Source: Peromyscus leucopus (lineage: Eukaryota > Chordata > Mammalia > Rodentia > Cricetidae). From it: 64,000 bases of DNA. Position numbers and translations under genes: made by a program. The stretch is taken from contig NC_051066.1 of NCBI RefSeq assembly GCF_004664715.2, positions 83,539,735 through 83,603,734 of the forward strand, read 5' to 3'. The notes below the pieces were generated by a model that saw nothing but the letters and a program-made list of their open reading frames with translations, did no database searches and had not been told where the DNA came from. This document shows, in pieces, positions 1 to 10,939 of this stretch. The number at the start of each line of letters is the position of its first letter. The first letter of the stretch is position 1.

Positions 1-890
1 TGTGAATAGAAATATTATGCATCTACCTAAGAGCAACCTGGGTGGTTGTTCTTCAAAGATTCCACCAAACTCTGAAGCTCATTCCAGAATCTTGCCTCAA
101 CATCTATAATATGTAATTTTGGTCCTCATTATGCAATGTGGCTGTTCCTGCTGATGCTGGATTTAGGGAGAGAAAGTTTGGGGAGGAGTAAGGAAAAAAT
201 CTACTTGCCAGATCAAACTGTATCCCTTTTTTGCAAGAATATAATTACTTGCTCAAAAGCCTCCCAACTCTCACCAGGATTTTTGCTAGAACTTCATTGA
301 TGAGAGTGGGGTCATATAGCTAACCTCCTTCTGCAAAAGATCAGTGGAAGATAGCATTTTAAACTGGGAATATTGATACCCCTAATTTTAAAAACAGAGT
401 CCTGGAGTTAAAGACAGGGAAAGAAAAGGAAAATTAAATCAAAGAGGTAGCTAATATAATACACATGAGGACATCAATAATCTCCTTGTTCCCACTGAAA
501 TAAAAGATACTACAGTGTAAGGGCTACTTATAAAATCTCCTGCTAAAATAATACCAAGTTTCTATCCCAACCAAAGTGACTTAGTGATACTTCTTCCTTA
601 TCCCGGTTTTGTATTATTGTCTCAGTCCTTCCAGGCAGGCATTTTATCCATCTCCTATTCTCCACTGAAACCTTTCACCTGTTCAATGAGCTAAACCAAA
701 GCTATCTCTAAAACCTCGTCTAAATATCTTCCCTCAATCGATTGACAACATTGCACCCTATGCTAAACAAGCATTTGAGAAGAATATACTAGAAATTTTA
801 TTATAGTAATTTATTCATCATTACTTATCACTTACTGTGGTGTGATTTATATGCATCCTTTTATTTTTGGAAAAACTGTATATTCCTATT
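1..890. other. Non-repetitive AT-rich flank, no gene seen
   Basis: I see no SINE, LTR or convincing reading frame in this opening stretch. It is AT-rich and CpG-poor. It is probably unique intergenic or intronic sequence. Confidence 0.4.
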
Positions 891-894
891 TATT

Positions 895-1275
895 GCATCA
901 CTATTCATAATGTATATAAAAGATACAAAAAGAACCCAAATATTCATCAAGAGATAAGTGAGTAGAGGGAAATATGTGGTATATACTTAGTGAAATACTA
1001 CTCATGCTTAATAGAGAAGGAATTAAGTTAGTAAAAAAAAAAAAAGAAAGAAAAACGCTATATGATGTCACTTATATGGGGTTTCAAAGTTTACAAAATT
1101 GAGAAATTAAGATTCTTAGGTAATGTAGAGAATCAACTGGCATACAGTTTCTGTGATGTCAGGTAAGCAAGCTGTAGAGTGCTGTTTCATGGCATTAATG
1201 AACTGTATCTGTAATCCTGTTAAGGAAGGAGGCCTCATGTGATATGTACTAATCATAACTAATAAAATAAGTTTT
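895..1275 (+). mobile_element. Old L1 3' fragment (ORF2 tail plus 3' UTR)
   Basis: The stretch from about 905 to 1020 follows the order of words found at the end of mammalian L1 ORF2: 'attcataatg', 'caaatattcatcaagagat', 'tatgtggtatatac' and 'gaaatactactcatgct'. These correspond to the usual 'few samples differ, animals wait for a template' C-terminal segment just before the ORF2 stop. Sequence after the internal A-rich tract (about 1033-1060) looks like an old L1 3' UTR and ends near an AATAAAATAAG. Many substitutions and stops show it is inactive and old. The exact subfamily cannot be told by eye. Confidence 0.5.
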
Positions 1276-1299
1276 AGTAGTCTATTATTGTGTTCATTT

Positions 1300-4200
1300 C
1301 CTGGGTGACAGATTTGAATTTGGAACCCATAACACAGTGCCTTTAGAGTTGGGGATCATCATTACTATATTGTCCACAGATGTCTCCCTTGGGATATCAT
1401 CAAAGATTCTTAACCCAATGACTGAAACTTACCATCTTCATAGAAGTAAGCCTTGCTTACTAGAAAGGTTCAGATAGTGCTTCATTAATAGTTAAAACTA
1501 CTTGCCTTCACACTATACCATAGTTACCTATTCTTTCAAGAAATATTTATCAAACACCTAGAATGCACTGAGTAGATAGGACATAGAGCAAAAGGCAAGG
1601 ATCTTAGGCTTGATGATTATGGTCTGGTTCACCCAGAAGAACCACAATAAACAATAAAAACCCAGGAAAGATATGGTAAAAAAAAAAAATGATTTTATTT
1701 TGGAGGGGTTGGGGGAGTGTGAAATCATTGTTGATTTTGCATCTCAAGGAAGGCTGAGATGAAATCCCTCAATCTGGGGTCATTTATTATTTTGTGGGGT
1801 TTCTCCTTTGCTCCCTATTTCTGGTATTATAAGAGTAGAGTGGACCTGCAGAACACATATGTCTGGAAGCCTGTTACCTTTCCCTCTCCCGGGCTGTGAG
1901 TCACACCACCTTATCTCATAAGCCTAATGGGGAATCTATCAGGGAAACTCACAAGACTTCTGCTATGTCAAAATTGTGATCATTTGGGATGGAACTTTTT
2001 TTCTGGGCTCTCCAGCCTTTGAAACCATTTGCAAAAAGAACTTCAGACAACTCAGGCTTTCATGTCAATGAAAGCATAAAGAGGAAACGTTGCTCCTGCC
2101 TTCAGGTAGGCCAAGCCCTGATCCCTCTGTCATCAGAGGGTAGCAAGCATTAAACTTTGTCTGCCATCCACTCTTCACAGCAGGGGATCTTGCTCCATTG
2201 GATGGGGCATGGAGGCTATCTTTTCTTCAGATCTATAGTCAATACCCAGGTGTACAGATACACTCGGTGGGGAAAAGGAATGAAGTGAAAGTTAGCCACA
2301 GTGGGGGTTGTCTGTGTCCCCAAACTTTTTTACTCTAGTGAAAGGAAGTCAGTCTCACTTGTGTGCTATCTCATTCTGAAGATGGCCTCAAAGTTCCTTT
2401 TGTGGCCATTGCATCAGTTATAAAAATACACTTCCTACTTCTCCAGCATGGACAAACACTTATTCTTTCTCCAGTCCTTTTTTTAGAGAAGCTGAGGTGA
2501 TATAAATGTCCCTTGATGGAGACATATTGAATTATTCATGCTTCTAGAAATTCATTTTAAGAGCAATTCTTTTCTTTGAACCTTCATATCCACTTCTGAG
2601 AATATAGGAGTGTTTATGCAAAGCCAAAGAAGGCGATTCTTTAAAGGATCAAGTTTGGTTTGGTGTCTACTCAGAGAAAGACTATACATGTGGTATCTAG
2701 AGAGGAAAGGCCGTATGGGCCGCCAAAGATGATGTCAGAGTTCCATTTTCCCATTCCACAGCCCACTTCTGCTTTCAGTGCAAGTGTAGCGGCTAATTTC
2801 AAGAGAGTGAAGACTCACCTCCATCTCTAAGCATTCTGCCTTCGGCTCTACCTAGAGGTTTACTACTCTGGAGGAAAAGAAATCCACAGAGCATGGTATT
2901 CAAATTAGAAATGCAGGGTTAATATCTATGGAAGTACGCTCAGTCAATGGTTCCAGGCCAGGCTTGAGTGCTGGCCTCCTTTCTACTCATGGATGACTTA
3001 CACTCAGGTAGCTTAGATACCACCTCATTAGCTTACTCTTCCTGGTCCCCCTCCCTTCAATCTTCACATCTGACTGCTTGGATTACCACTTTCAGTGGAA
3101 TTCAAATTCAGATATCACCCATATCAAAACAGCTCATTAGTAGATTTAGGTCAATGAACTAAATAAATCTAAAAGAATGAAAAATAATCAACTCATACTT
3201 ATTTAAGCCTAGAAAAAAAGTGTTTGATGAATTTTTTCAGTGATTATGTTGACACTTGAAAGCAGACTATAGGTGATATCATACTTGTAACAACCAGTCT
3301 AGAAAACAAAGAATTATGTAAGATTTGTTAGCACAAAGGTCCTCCTTGACATTTTGCTATTCTCACCAAACATAGTACTCCCTGCTGGGTGTAATGTACA
3401 AAATTTGATAGTCAAACAAGAACAAAATATGGGTCCTGAAGTTCAACTAATTCCTATAACACAAACATGCCTCATATAACCAAGGCTTATCCTTGTTCTA
3501 ACGAAGCCTTCCTCATATGCTGGTGAGGCACTGTTGCCAAAGGCCATCAGTCAAATCAGACAGTCAATCAAACCAACATCATTGTTTTCAATGGGTTTGT
3601 CTTTAGCTTCCATATACATTTGTGAATGAAATTCCTGAACACTTAATACAATAACTATTAATAATTTATCTATTTATTCATACAACAAGGTATATCTTGA
3701 AGAACAAGTCTTTCACATGGAATTGTTGCCCAATAAATACATTCTGTATGATAAATTGCCCCAACAAATGTCCAATAAACCAAAAACAATACTACAGGGG
3801 CATTCAATTTCATTGAAAACTTAGGAAATCCTTACTACTTTCAAAATAGGTTTTAAAGTAATAATTGTTTGATAAGTAAAGTACCAAAATAAATAAAACC
3901 AAAAGTCTCTCAGATTTTTACTTGTTTTGGATTTTAATATATTTCATATACATAATCAGCTATTTTGAGATAAGATCCTAATTTAAATCTAAAAGTCGCT
4001 TTTTATCATATATGCCTTACACAGACAGGCTAAAGGCAATTTTATATAATATATTTAGAATTTTACACATGAAACAAAGTTTCAGAGTGTGGAAGTTTTC
4101 TGATGAAACATGTTAGCACTATTTCTGATCTAAGAACATTTCAGATGTGGGGTATTAGGATTAGGGGTGCTGTATCAAATCCTCTTCCCCTGCACAGTCA

Positions 4201-4640
4201 AATGTGTGTTCTCATCATGGGTCAAGAATCTCTTCCTAGGCTGCTGAGTGATCCCTTCCTCCAACCCCTAAAGAGAGGCTGCCAGAAACTACAACTCTGT
4301 CAAATGAGCCCAATTGGCCACCCATTTCCTACCAGCATAAACAGCTTCTTCATGTCAAAATTATTCCTCTGCTTATTTCCTCCAAAGTATGTTTCTTTAA
4401 GATTTTTGCTGGTCTGGCCAATTTTCTGAGCTGGGAAATACTCAGAAAAGACTAGGAGGAGGATTTCAACTTGGCCACTGCTGAACTTATCTCCACTTAG
4501 AGAATCAAGTGGTTTACCCCAGAGTGCAACATGTTCATGGGCTTGTCCCAGTACAGTGTAATGTCTATGCTCAGAATCAAATTACCAACCCCCATCAAGG
4601 AATGCGAGGGCCAGATGAGAAGAATGGTTATACTTCATTT
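1300..4640. other. Single-copy region, no gene seen
   Basis: Only short A tracts (for example around 1678-1689) and a weak L2-like patch near 1528-1600 ('aagaaatatttatcaaaca') stand out. A 64-codon frame near 2968 and a 108-codon frame near 4103 show no domain, signal peptide or splice context and are treated as chance. Confidence 0.4.
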
Positions 4641-4644
4641 TGTT

Positions 4645-4835
4645 TGCTCTTATTCAGTGCTAGTTGTATGCAGCTCAAGAAGGAGTAAACTTTGGTAGCT
4701 TATTTCATTTAATCTTCACAGTGATTCTCAGAATGTGATCTAGTTTTAATATTTTTCTTTAGGGACCTGGACTGACAGACATTAAAGAATTTGCCCCACA
4801 GATAGAAAAAGATAGAAAAAGGCCTGACCATACAA
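4645..4835 (-). repeat. MIR-like SINE, reverse orientation
   Basis: The order of motifs matches a reverse-complement MIR: 'ttatttcatttaatcttcac' followed by a pattern resembling '...gaggaaactgaggcacag' (here strongly diverged, around 4755-4790) and 'aagaatttgcccca' (MIR 'agtaacttgcccaagg'). It is an ancient tRNA-derived SINE, inactive. Divergence is high, so confidence is moderate. Confidence 0.45.
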
Positions 4836-5379
4836 CTAGATTTTTAAATACTTCATTCAATTATTAAACTATTATCAACATAATTTATTGGTCAACCCAA
4901 ACTGATGTTACTAAGAGCACTGTTAATATCTAACAGTAAGGTTTGTGAATAAAGATATTCTTTTTTTCTGTGACTGCCAGATGATTGGTCTTGAGTTATA
5001 TTTGAAAATATGGTTACAAGACTTATATTCTCAAGGGGCTAAAGAGCATATGGAAATAAACGTTTCCTAGGCTAAGGTGTCCTGGATGAAAATCTGACAG
5101 TCAAATAGAATCTATTTGAATAGCTTCCAGTTTCACACATACCAGTCTGCTTAAAGTTACCTCCAAACTCTCAGCATATAGATGCCTTACAGGAGATACA
5201 GGTCTTAGGCCTAGAGACTAGGGTTCCTTAGGAAGTAAGAGAAATCCATTGTATAATAAGGATTCCAGACTCTAGAACATCATTTAAGATGTACTCAGTA
5301 AAGACTTGTTGAATACATGTTGAATGAATGACAATATATCAATAACTATCATGTTAATAAATAACAAGTTTATTAACAA

Positions 5380-5890
5380 AAGTTTGTAACAAGAATCTTA
5401 AAAGGTCTTATTAATAAAAAAAAAAAAAAAAAAACCTGGAGCCAGGTACTGGGGTGAAAGACTGAAAGATCAGAGAGACAGAACAAGCCGCAGCCAACCT
5501 TACCTTGCCAACTCCTCAGCTGATCCTGTTTCCTCAGACTGAAAGCCTCTGAATCCTCACCGAAAAAGGTCTTAGTTGAACTGCTTAAAAGCCTATAGTT
5601 TTTGGTCCTCATGCCTTATATACCTTTCTGCTTCCTGCCATTACTTCCTGAAATTAAAGGCATGTGTCCTTCCCAAGCAAAAGACATGAGATCTCAAGTG
5701 CTGGGATTAAAGGTGTGTGCCACTAAGCCTGTCTCAGTGTGGTCTTGAACTCACCGAGACCCAGATGGATCTCTGCCTCCCAAGTGATAGGATTAAAGGC
5801 ATTTGCCACCACTGTCTGGCCTCTATGTCTAATCTAGTGACTAGTTCTGTGTTCTGATCCCCAGATAAGTTTTATTTGTTAGAGCACAGA
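5380..5890. repeat. RMER1-like composite repeat with B1-like modules
   Basis: A stretch starting 'aacaagaatcttaaaagg' runs through a 19-A tract (5416-5434), a unique-looking segment with 'ccaactcctcagctgatcct', then three spaced copies of an 'attaaaggc.tgtg' module (about 5653, 5704 and 5791) typical of reverse B1/B2 SINEs. It ends in 'tctgatccccagataagttt'. I recognise this arrangement as a common muroid interspersed repeat of the RMER1 or LTR-like kind. A related copy lies at 59855-60160. A 79-codon minus frame inside it is a repeat translation, not a gene. Confidence 0.55.
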
Positions 5891-5919
5891 TAGGAAATCA
5901 CCACAAAAGTTACCTTTTG

Positions 5920-6090
5920 AATTCTTACTCTAAACCAGGCATCTGTCTAAGATTTCATACAGATTACAATTTTTACTCCAGCCAGCAAGTCTGAGGCCAG
6001 CGCTAGTCAGTTCTCAGGGAAAGAGGAGAAACATCCAAAGCCCATGAATGCAGACACAGAGCCAGGATTGGAACCCAAACTTCAGAGCTG
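5920..6090 (-). repeat. MIR-like SINE, reverse orientation
   Basis: 'ctctaaaccaggcatctgtc' and 'tttcatacagattac' match the reverse MIR start ('tgccaggcactgtgctaag...tttacatacattat'). The far end has 'cacagagccaggattggaac', the MIR 'agctgggattcgaaccc' segment. Diverged, old and inactive. Confidence 0.5.
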
Positions 6091-6099
6091 AGAATGCTG

Positions 6100-7250
6100 A
6101 CCCCGACATCTTCCTTGCCATGTTACAAAAAGGAGCACAAGAATATTAAACATTGGGATGAAGAAAATTATAGACTGGAAACCTTGAGGGCAGAGTGTCT
6201 AAAAATATGTGGAGTATGCATAAATCCCAAGCTTTGCAATTTCTCTCATAACATGTTTGGCTTACTTTTGTCATTTAACATTCCTTCACACTTGTGCAAA
6301 CTTCCATTGCCATAGCAAACATCATAGCACAAGGCAATGCCTACATCTGTGGACATGGAAAGAGCAAATGCAATTAAAAGTCAACAGAAGAAGCCAACTT
6401 GATCCAGAAAGTCCCCATGGTTTCTAGTGTTGAGTCAGGATTGATGGAAACAACATGGAAATAAAAGGACAGACAGACATTTCCTGAAGCAGAAGTTTTC
6501 CTTTAACAAGAACAACTGAAGGGCCTGGGTCTCTCCACAGGGGTAAAGACTGTGTGCACTTAGCGTGGGGCCAAAGGTGTTTTATGGGGCAGAAAAGGGA
6601 TTGGATGAAAGATTCCATGTGTTTATCAGTTTCCTTGCAGTCTCAAAGTAGTAGAACCCAGCAGTGGGAGCCTGCTTGATTCCTAACAGCTCACAGGGAT
6701 CATCAGTGACATCAGCTTTCCTGTCCAGAGCATCTCAGTTCACCTGAGGCTTTTAGATCATTAACCCTTCATCTACTGGATCCTAAGGCAGAGAAAAGAT
6801 ATTGGATTTGTATTCTTAGGACCTTGTATAATGGTAGACACAAATTTCACATTTAACAATCATATATACTGAATGAATAGCATGAGACTTTCTCATATTG
6901 ACTATCATTAATCACTCTAAATGCAAAGACTTAGGTTTTTTTTCCTATTCAATAGGACTTTAAAGAACCCAGTAAATACTATTCCTCTTCTACACTCAAG
7001 TTCTGACTACATTGAGAAACAAAACAAAGTATTAAATCAAATAAACACTAACATAATATCCTTATAACTGAGAGAACTGGTTTTGAAGGTTCTATCTTAT
7101 ACCTGTTAGGAAGTGAACTTCTTTTTATTAACACAATTAGCAGACATCTGTGTAGTCATTGATAGTCTTGGAAAGCTGTTAACTTTCTAGGAATAGGGCT
7201 TTTCTCACTAAATTCATACCTTTACAAGCATATGGGCTTCCCTATGTAGA
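6100..7250. other. Single-copy region, no gene seen
   Basis: AT-rich sequence with no recognised repeat of length. Small open frames near 6094 and 6424 lack any domain or splice context. Confidence 0.35.
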
Positions 7251-7254
7251 AAGG

Positions 7255-7286
<32 letters not shown>

Positions 7287-7345
7287 CACACACACACAGA
7301 GACACACACAGAGAGAGACAGAGACAGAGAGACAGAGAAAGAGAA
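7251..7345. repeat. Impure GA/CA microsatellite
   Basis: About 95 bases of interleaved GAGA, GACA and CACA units. The strand is almost pure purine apart from C. Expected to vary in length between individuals. Confidence 0.9.
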
Positions 7346-8890
7346 TGACTGAGGTATTCGAACTCTTCAGGCCCACTTTGGGAATGAGTTAGCCAAACAA
7401 AGAAAGATTACAATAGAAAAGCTGTAGTTAACTAGAGGGACAGCATTGTGGAAAGGGTGACGGTCTCAATTTCTGATTGTATTTAAAATAGCAAAAATAA
7501 AGGGCTTCTGGAGATTACTACAAACTCTGCAGCTGGCCTTCTAACCCATAGGAAAACCCAGACATGGCTTACAAATTTCTGAAGCAACTAGGAAGCAGCC
7601 TTTGAAATTCTGGATGTTTGAAGAGGAAAGTAAACAGTCCTGGAGGCAGCCTGCATAAAGGAGGACAGACATAGACGTGTTCAGGCATAATTATTATTCT
7701 CAGAAATTGAATTGTCTACTAGTCAGTGAAGGTTCTAGCAGCAGAAGGGGTTCCCCTTTAAGATTGTATATGAAATACACGGGGGTGGATTATGCCCCTT
7801 CAAGACAATATTCACCCTAAGATTAGAGATGGGTGTTGAAAGAATCTAAACATCAATTAATCTTCAGTTACCAAGCTGAGTTTGAGATAACAGCTTAGTG
7901 CTTGTATTTTTCTGCAGGAGATGCTACACAGGGAATCTGATACCTTAGAGGAAGGTTTCTTATAGTTTCACAGTAGTGCCTTTAGTGTGTGGAAAGCACT
8001 GGTATCATTTACCGGCATTTCAGCAAATGAACGAGTGGAAGAGGAGAAAAAAGCATTTTTATTTTTAAGTTAGAAAATCCTACAGCCAGCATCACAGAGA
8101 GACTTAGAATTCAACCGTTTCCCTTACTGGAAACCATCTCTTAAATAATGCAAAGGGAAAGCTGCATGTACATCCTCAAAGAGTGAGTGTTATGGAAAGG
8201 CAAGAAAGCAGCCTGAGCAGATCCCGGAAAATCCCAGTGCAGCTCTGGGTGTACGTAGGCTGGTGGGGTGAGTTCTGCCTGGACTATACAAAGGAGAGCA
8301 GCCCCATGCCCAGGACTGGATTCAAAAGGATGAACTCTAGATCTGTTGGACCCCTGAAGTACAAGGGGTGTGTGGAATTCGGACTGCATTTAGAGCACAA
8401 TAACCTCTGCTTGTGGGGTTAGTGTCTTTCCTCAGAGGTTGAACGTAATACTTTGTGAAGGGAGACAGAAGAAATAAGTGCAGAGGGGAACATATGAATT
8501 TTTCAGGATTTAAGTTCTTCATCTCCAGTGACTATGTGTTTATCCTTAGGTAAATTATTTGAGTCACAGTTTAAGGAGTCATCAAATGGAAATATTAGCT
8601 CCCATCTTGAAGGTTTATTATGAACAAATGGGTATTTATAAGGTATGTTCATGTTATCTAATTCAAAGCTCTTTTAAGCACAGTCCAAGGATCAAAAGCA
8701 TCTATATCACCTTGTGTCTTGTGAGAAATATAAAGATTCAAGCTCCATCATTTACCTTAAAATACAGAGCCCTTGAATGCTGCAAGGAGTCTGTTTTAAC
8801 AAAGCTTCCAGGTGAGCTTGTTAATATTAAATGTGAAAGCCATGGATGTGATGCAATCTTTCTTATAAAATAAACATGATTAGCAGTATA
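7346..8890. other. Single-copy region, no gene seen
   Basis: Overlapping frames of 60-104 codons on both strands around 8141-8873 look like mutual shadows. None shows a known motif. No repeat recognised. Confidence 0.35.
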
Positions 8891-8892
8891 GT

Positions 8893-9030
8893 ATACAGGT
8901 AAGAAAACAGAGTTTGAGAGGTCAAGAAACTATATTATAATCACAGTGCATAAATGGCAAGGCTGGGATTCAAAGTCAAGCCATTCTGGCCACAGAGCCT
9001 GGGTCATGTCTGTGCTGCCTTCCATAACAT
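8893..9030 (-). repeat. MIR SINE, reverse orientation
   Basis: Clear reverse MIR core: 'aagaaaacagagtttgagag' then 'gtcaagaaactat' and 'aaggctgggattcaaagtca', then 'ccacagagcctgggtcatgt'. This parallels the MIR words for 'gaaactgaggcacagagagg', 'agctgggattcgaaccca' and 'agagcccgtgct'. Confidence 0.65.
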
Positions 9031-10185
9031 CATAATTACCATGGCTAAAAATAGCATTTCATTTCTAAGAGATAATAATTGTGTTCTAGAAGCCACCCTG
9101 TACTAGGGCTAGAACACAAGGGTTGGAGTCATTAGGACATTGTTCAAAGACCTGACCATGATTTCTTAGCTATAAGACTATCTATAAACTGATGGACATA
9201 TAAACTTTGATTGATTTGTTTATGTAGCTTTAATTGGATTAATTCGAAGCATTTAGTAACAAAGATTTCACACCATTACCTTGTTATTCACAGAAGAATG
9301 AATGGCACTTGAAACATGGAAGTTATGGACCTTTGATGTTTTGAAGCTAGGTCTCTTTAAACTCATTCAAATTCTATTGATCAAGCAGGAGAGTAGAACC
9401 AGATATTAAAAGGAAAAGAGAAAGCTATATAGACCAGATATGCTTGCCAAGCCTCCAACCAGAATCACTAACATACAAACCCAGGTCAGTAAGGCTCTAA
9501 GCTCAACGGAAGACAACCAGAGCTATTCACCAAGACAGAAAGGAAATTTTTGTATTTAGATAATAAATGGGGAAAGGACAATGAAATTATAAGGCTGAGT
9601 TTGCTAAGGACAGACACCAGAATGGAGTTTGAGCCAGAAGTTTCCATTTCCCATGCCTAGAGCTTGCCCCCCCCCACCTGAAATTGAAACTCAAAATTTG
9701 AGAATTGTTGTCTCATTTTCCTTAGCTCTGATCTAAGGGGAATAAATAAATGGTAGCTATCCTCCAGTGGGTCCCAGTGTCCTCATCTATAAAACAGAAA
9801 TATGATTAGGGACCAGGGTGGTATCAAGAACAAATTTATCAATTCAGCATCATTAGCAATTTCCTTTAATTTTTAGGAACTATTTAGACAGCTACACTGA
9901 GATGGATCCTGAAATTTCATACCTTAGTTGGTAATAAAAAAGACAAAGGCATGGAGAAGGCTCTTAAGATATAATCCAAATTCTTCCTTGTGGATTAAAA
10001 TAAAGGCCCATCTTTTATAGACTACTTCAGGTTCCCAACAATTCATCTTATCTTTCAGTCACTAACCTCATCCTGGGCCACGCAATTGGCTGTAACCAAA
10101 ATAAATACTTTCACTACTGCAGAAATAAATTTCCAATACTACCTGTTAATCATGAGACACTTTATATTACATCCTCTTCCCCCAA
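9031..10185. other. Mostly single-copy, no gene seen
   Basis: A short MIR-like scrap may sit near 9760-9810 ('cctcatctataaaacagaa'). A C9 run lies near 9668. Otherwise nothing recognised. Confidence 0.35.
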
Positions 10186-10189
10186 GTTT

Positions 10190-10488
10190 TTTATGTGCTG
10201 GGGAAGTGTGTTTGTATATGTGCAAGAGTGTTCAGGTGCATGCAAGGATTAGAAGTCAACCTCAGATCTTCCTCTGAAATCATCTACCATGTGTTTGGTG
10301 ACAGGGTCTTTCAGTGGGACCTAGGGCTCATTGATTGGACTAGAATGGTTAGTCAGAGAGCCCCAAAGATTGGCTTATCTCTGCCTCTCCAGCACTGGGA
10401 TTATAAGCACATGCCACCAACACCTAGTTTGTATGTGGTTCTGGAAGCAAATTCAGACTCTCTCATTACTGAGCTATTGCTCCAGTGC
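10190..10488 (-). repeat. B3-type (B2 superfamily) SINE, reverse orientation
   Basis: Read on the minus strand, the head is near 10488 (resembling 'ctggagagatggctcag') and the body includes 'ataatcccagtgctggagag' and 'ccagagacaggca'-like sequence. The tail near 10200 is a TG/CA-rich 'cctgaacactcttgcacata' stretch. On the plus strand this reads as 'agcactgggattataagcac' and 'gtcaacctcagatcttcctc', typical of reverse B3. Open frames of 63-106 codons here (10086-10546) are repeat translations. Confidence 0.7.
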
Positions 10489-10931
10489 TGTGGAATATCT
10501 TTCTGTATGCTATAAATATATGTTGTTCCCATTGGTTAATAAATAAAGCTGTTTTGGCCTATGGTAAGGCAGAATAAGAGCCAGGCAGAAAATCCAAACA
10601 GAGATACAGAGAGAAGGGCAGAGACAGGGAGACTTGAGCCTGCCCCCCAGGGAGCAACATGTCACCAGACCAGTAATGGCATGGCCACAGACCACGTGGC
10701 AAAACATAGATTAATAGGAATGAGTTGAGTTAAGTTGTGAGAGCTAGCTAGCAAGAAGCCTGAGCCACAGGCCAAACAGTTTATAATTAACATTAAGCCT
10801 CAGAGTAATTATTTTATAAGCAGCTGCGAGACTGCAGGTGGGAGAGATTCATCTGTGGGCCAGGTGGAACCAGAGAAACCTCCAGCTACCCTCCAGCCTT
10901 TCTCCCAAGTTTTACAATACAATTGCTACAC
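10489..10931 (+). mobile_element. Solo LTR, rodent ERVK type (BGLII-like)
   Basis: Begins 'tgtggaatatctttctgtat' and contains 'ttggttaataaataaagctg' (possible AATAAA), 'aggcagaataagagccaggc', 'ccacgtggcaaaacatagat', 'taataggaatgagttgagtt' and 'gagctagctagcaagaagcc'. It ends near 'attgctaca'. This arrangement is that of a muroid ERVK-class LTR, which I associate with BGLII. No gag/pol/env or partner LTR lies nearby, so it is a solo LTR left by recombination. It directly abuts the B3 head and no target-site duplication is obvious. A second, more diverged member is at 52821-53168. Confidence 0.65.
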
Positions 10932-10939
10932 ACATAGAC

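Noticed and set aside
7251..7345. Possible CRISPR-like spaced repeats
   Set aside because: Only a GA/CA microsatellite. No spacers, and the sequence is a mammalian genome.
10489..10931. Possible intact endogenous retrovirus
   Set aside because: No second LTR, primer-binding site or gag/pol/env sequence follows within the window, so solo LTR only.
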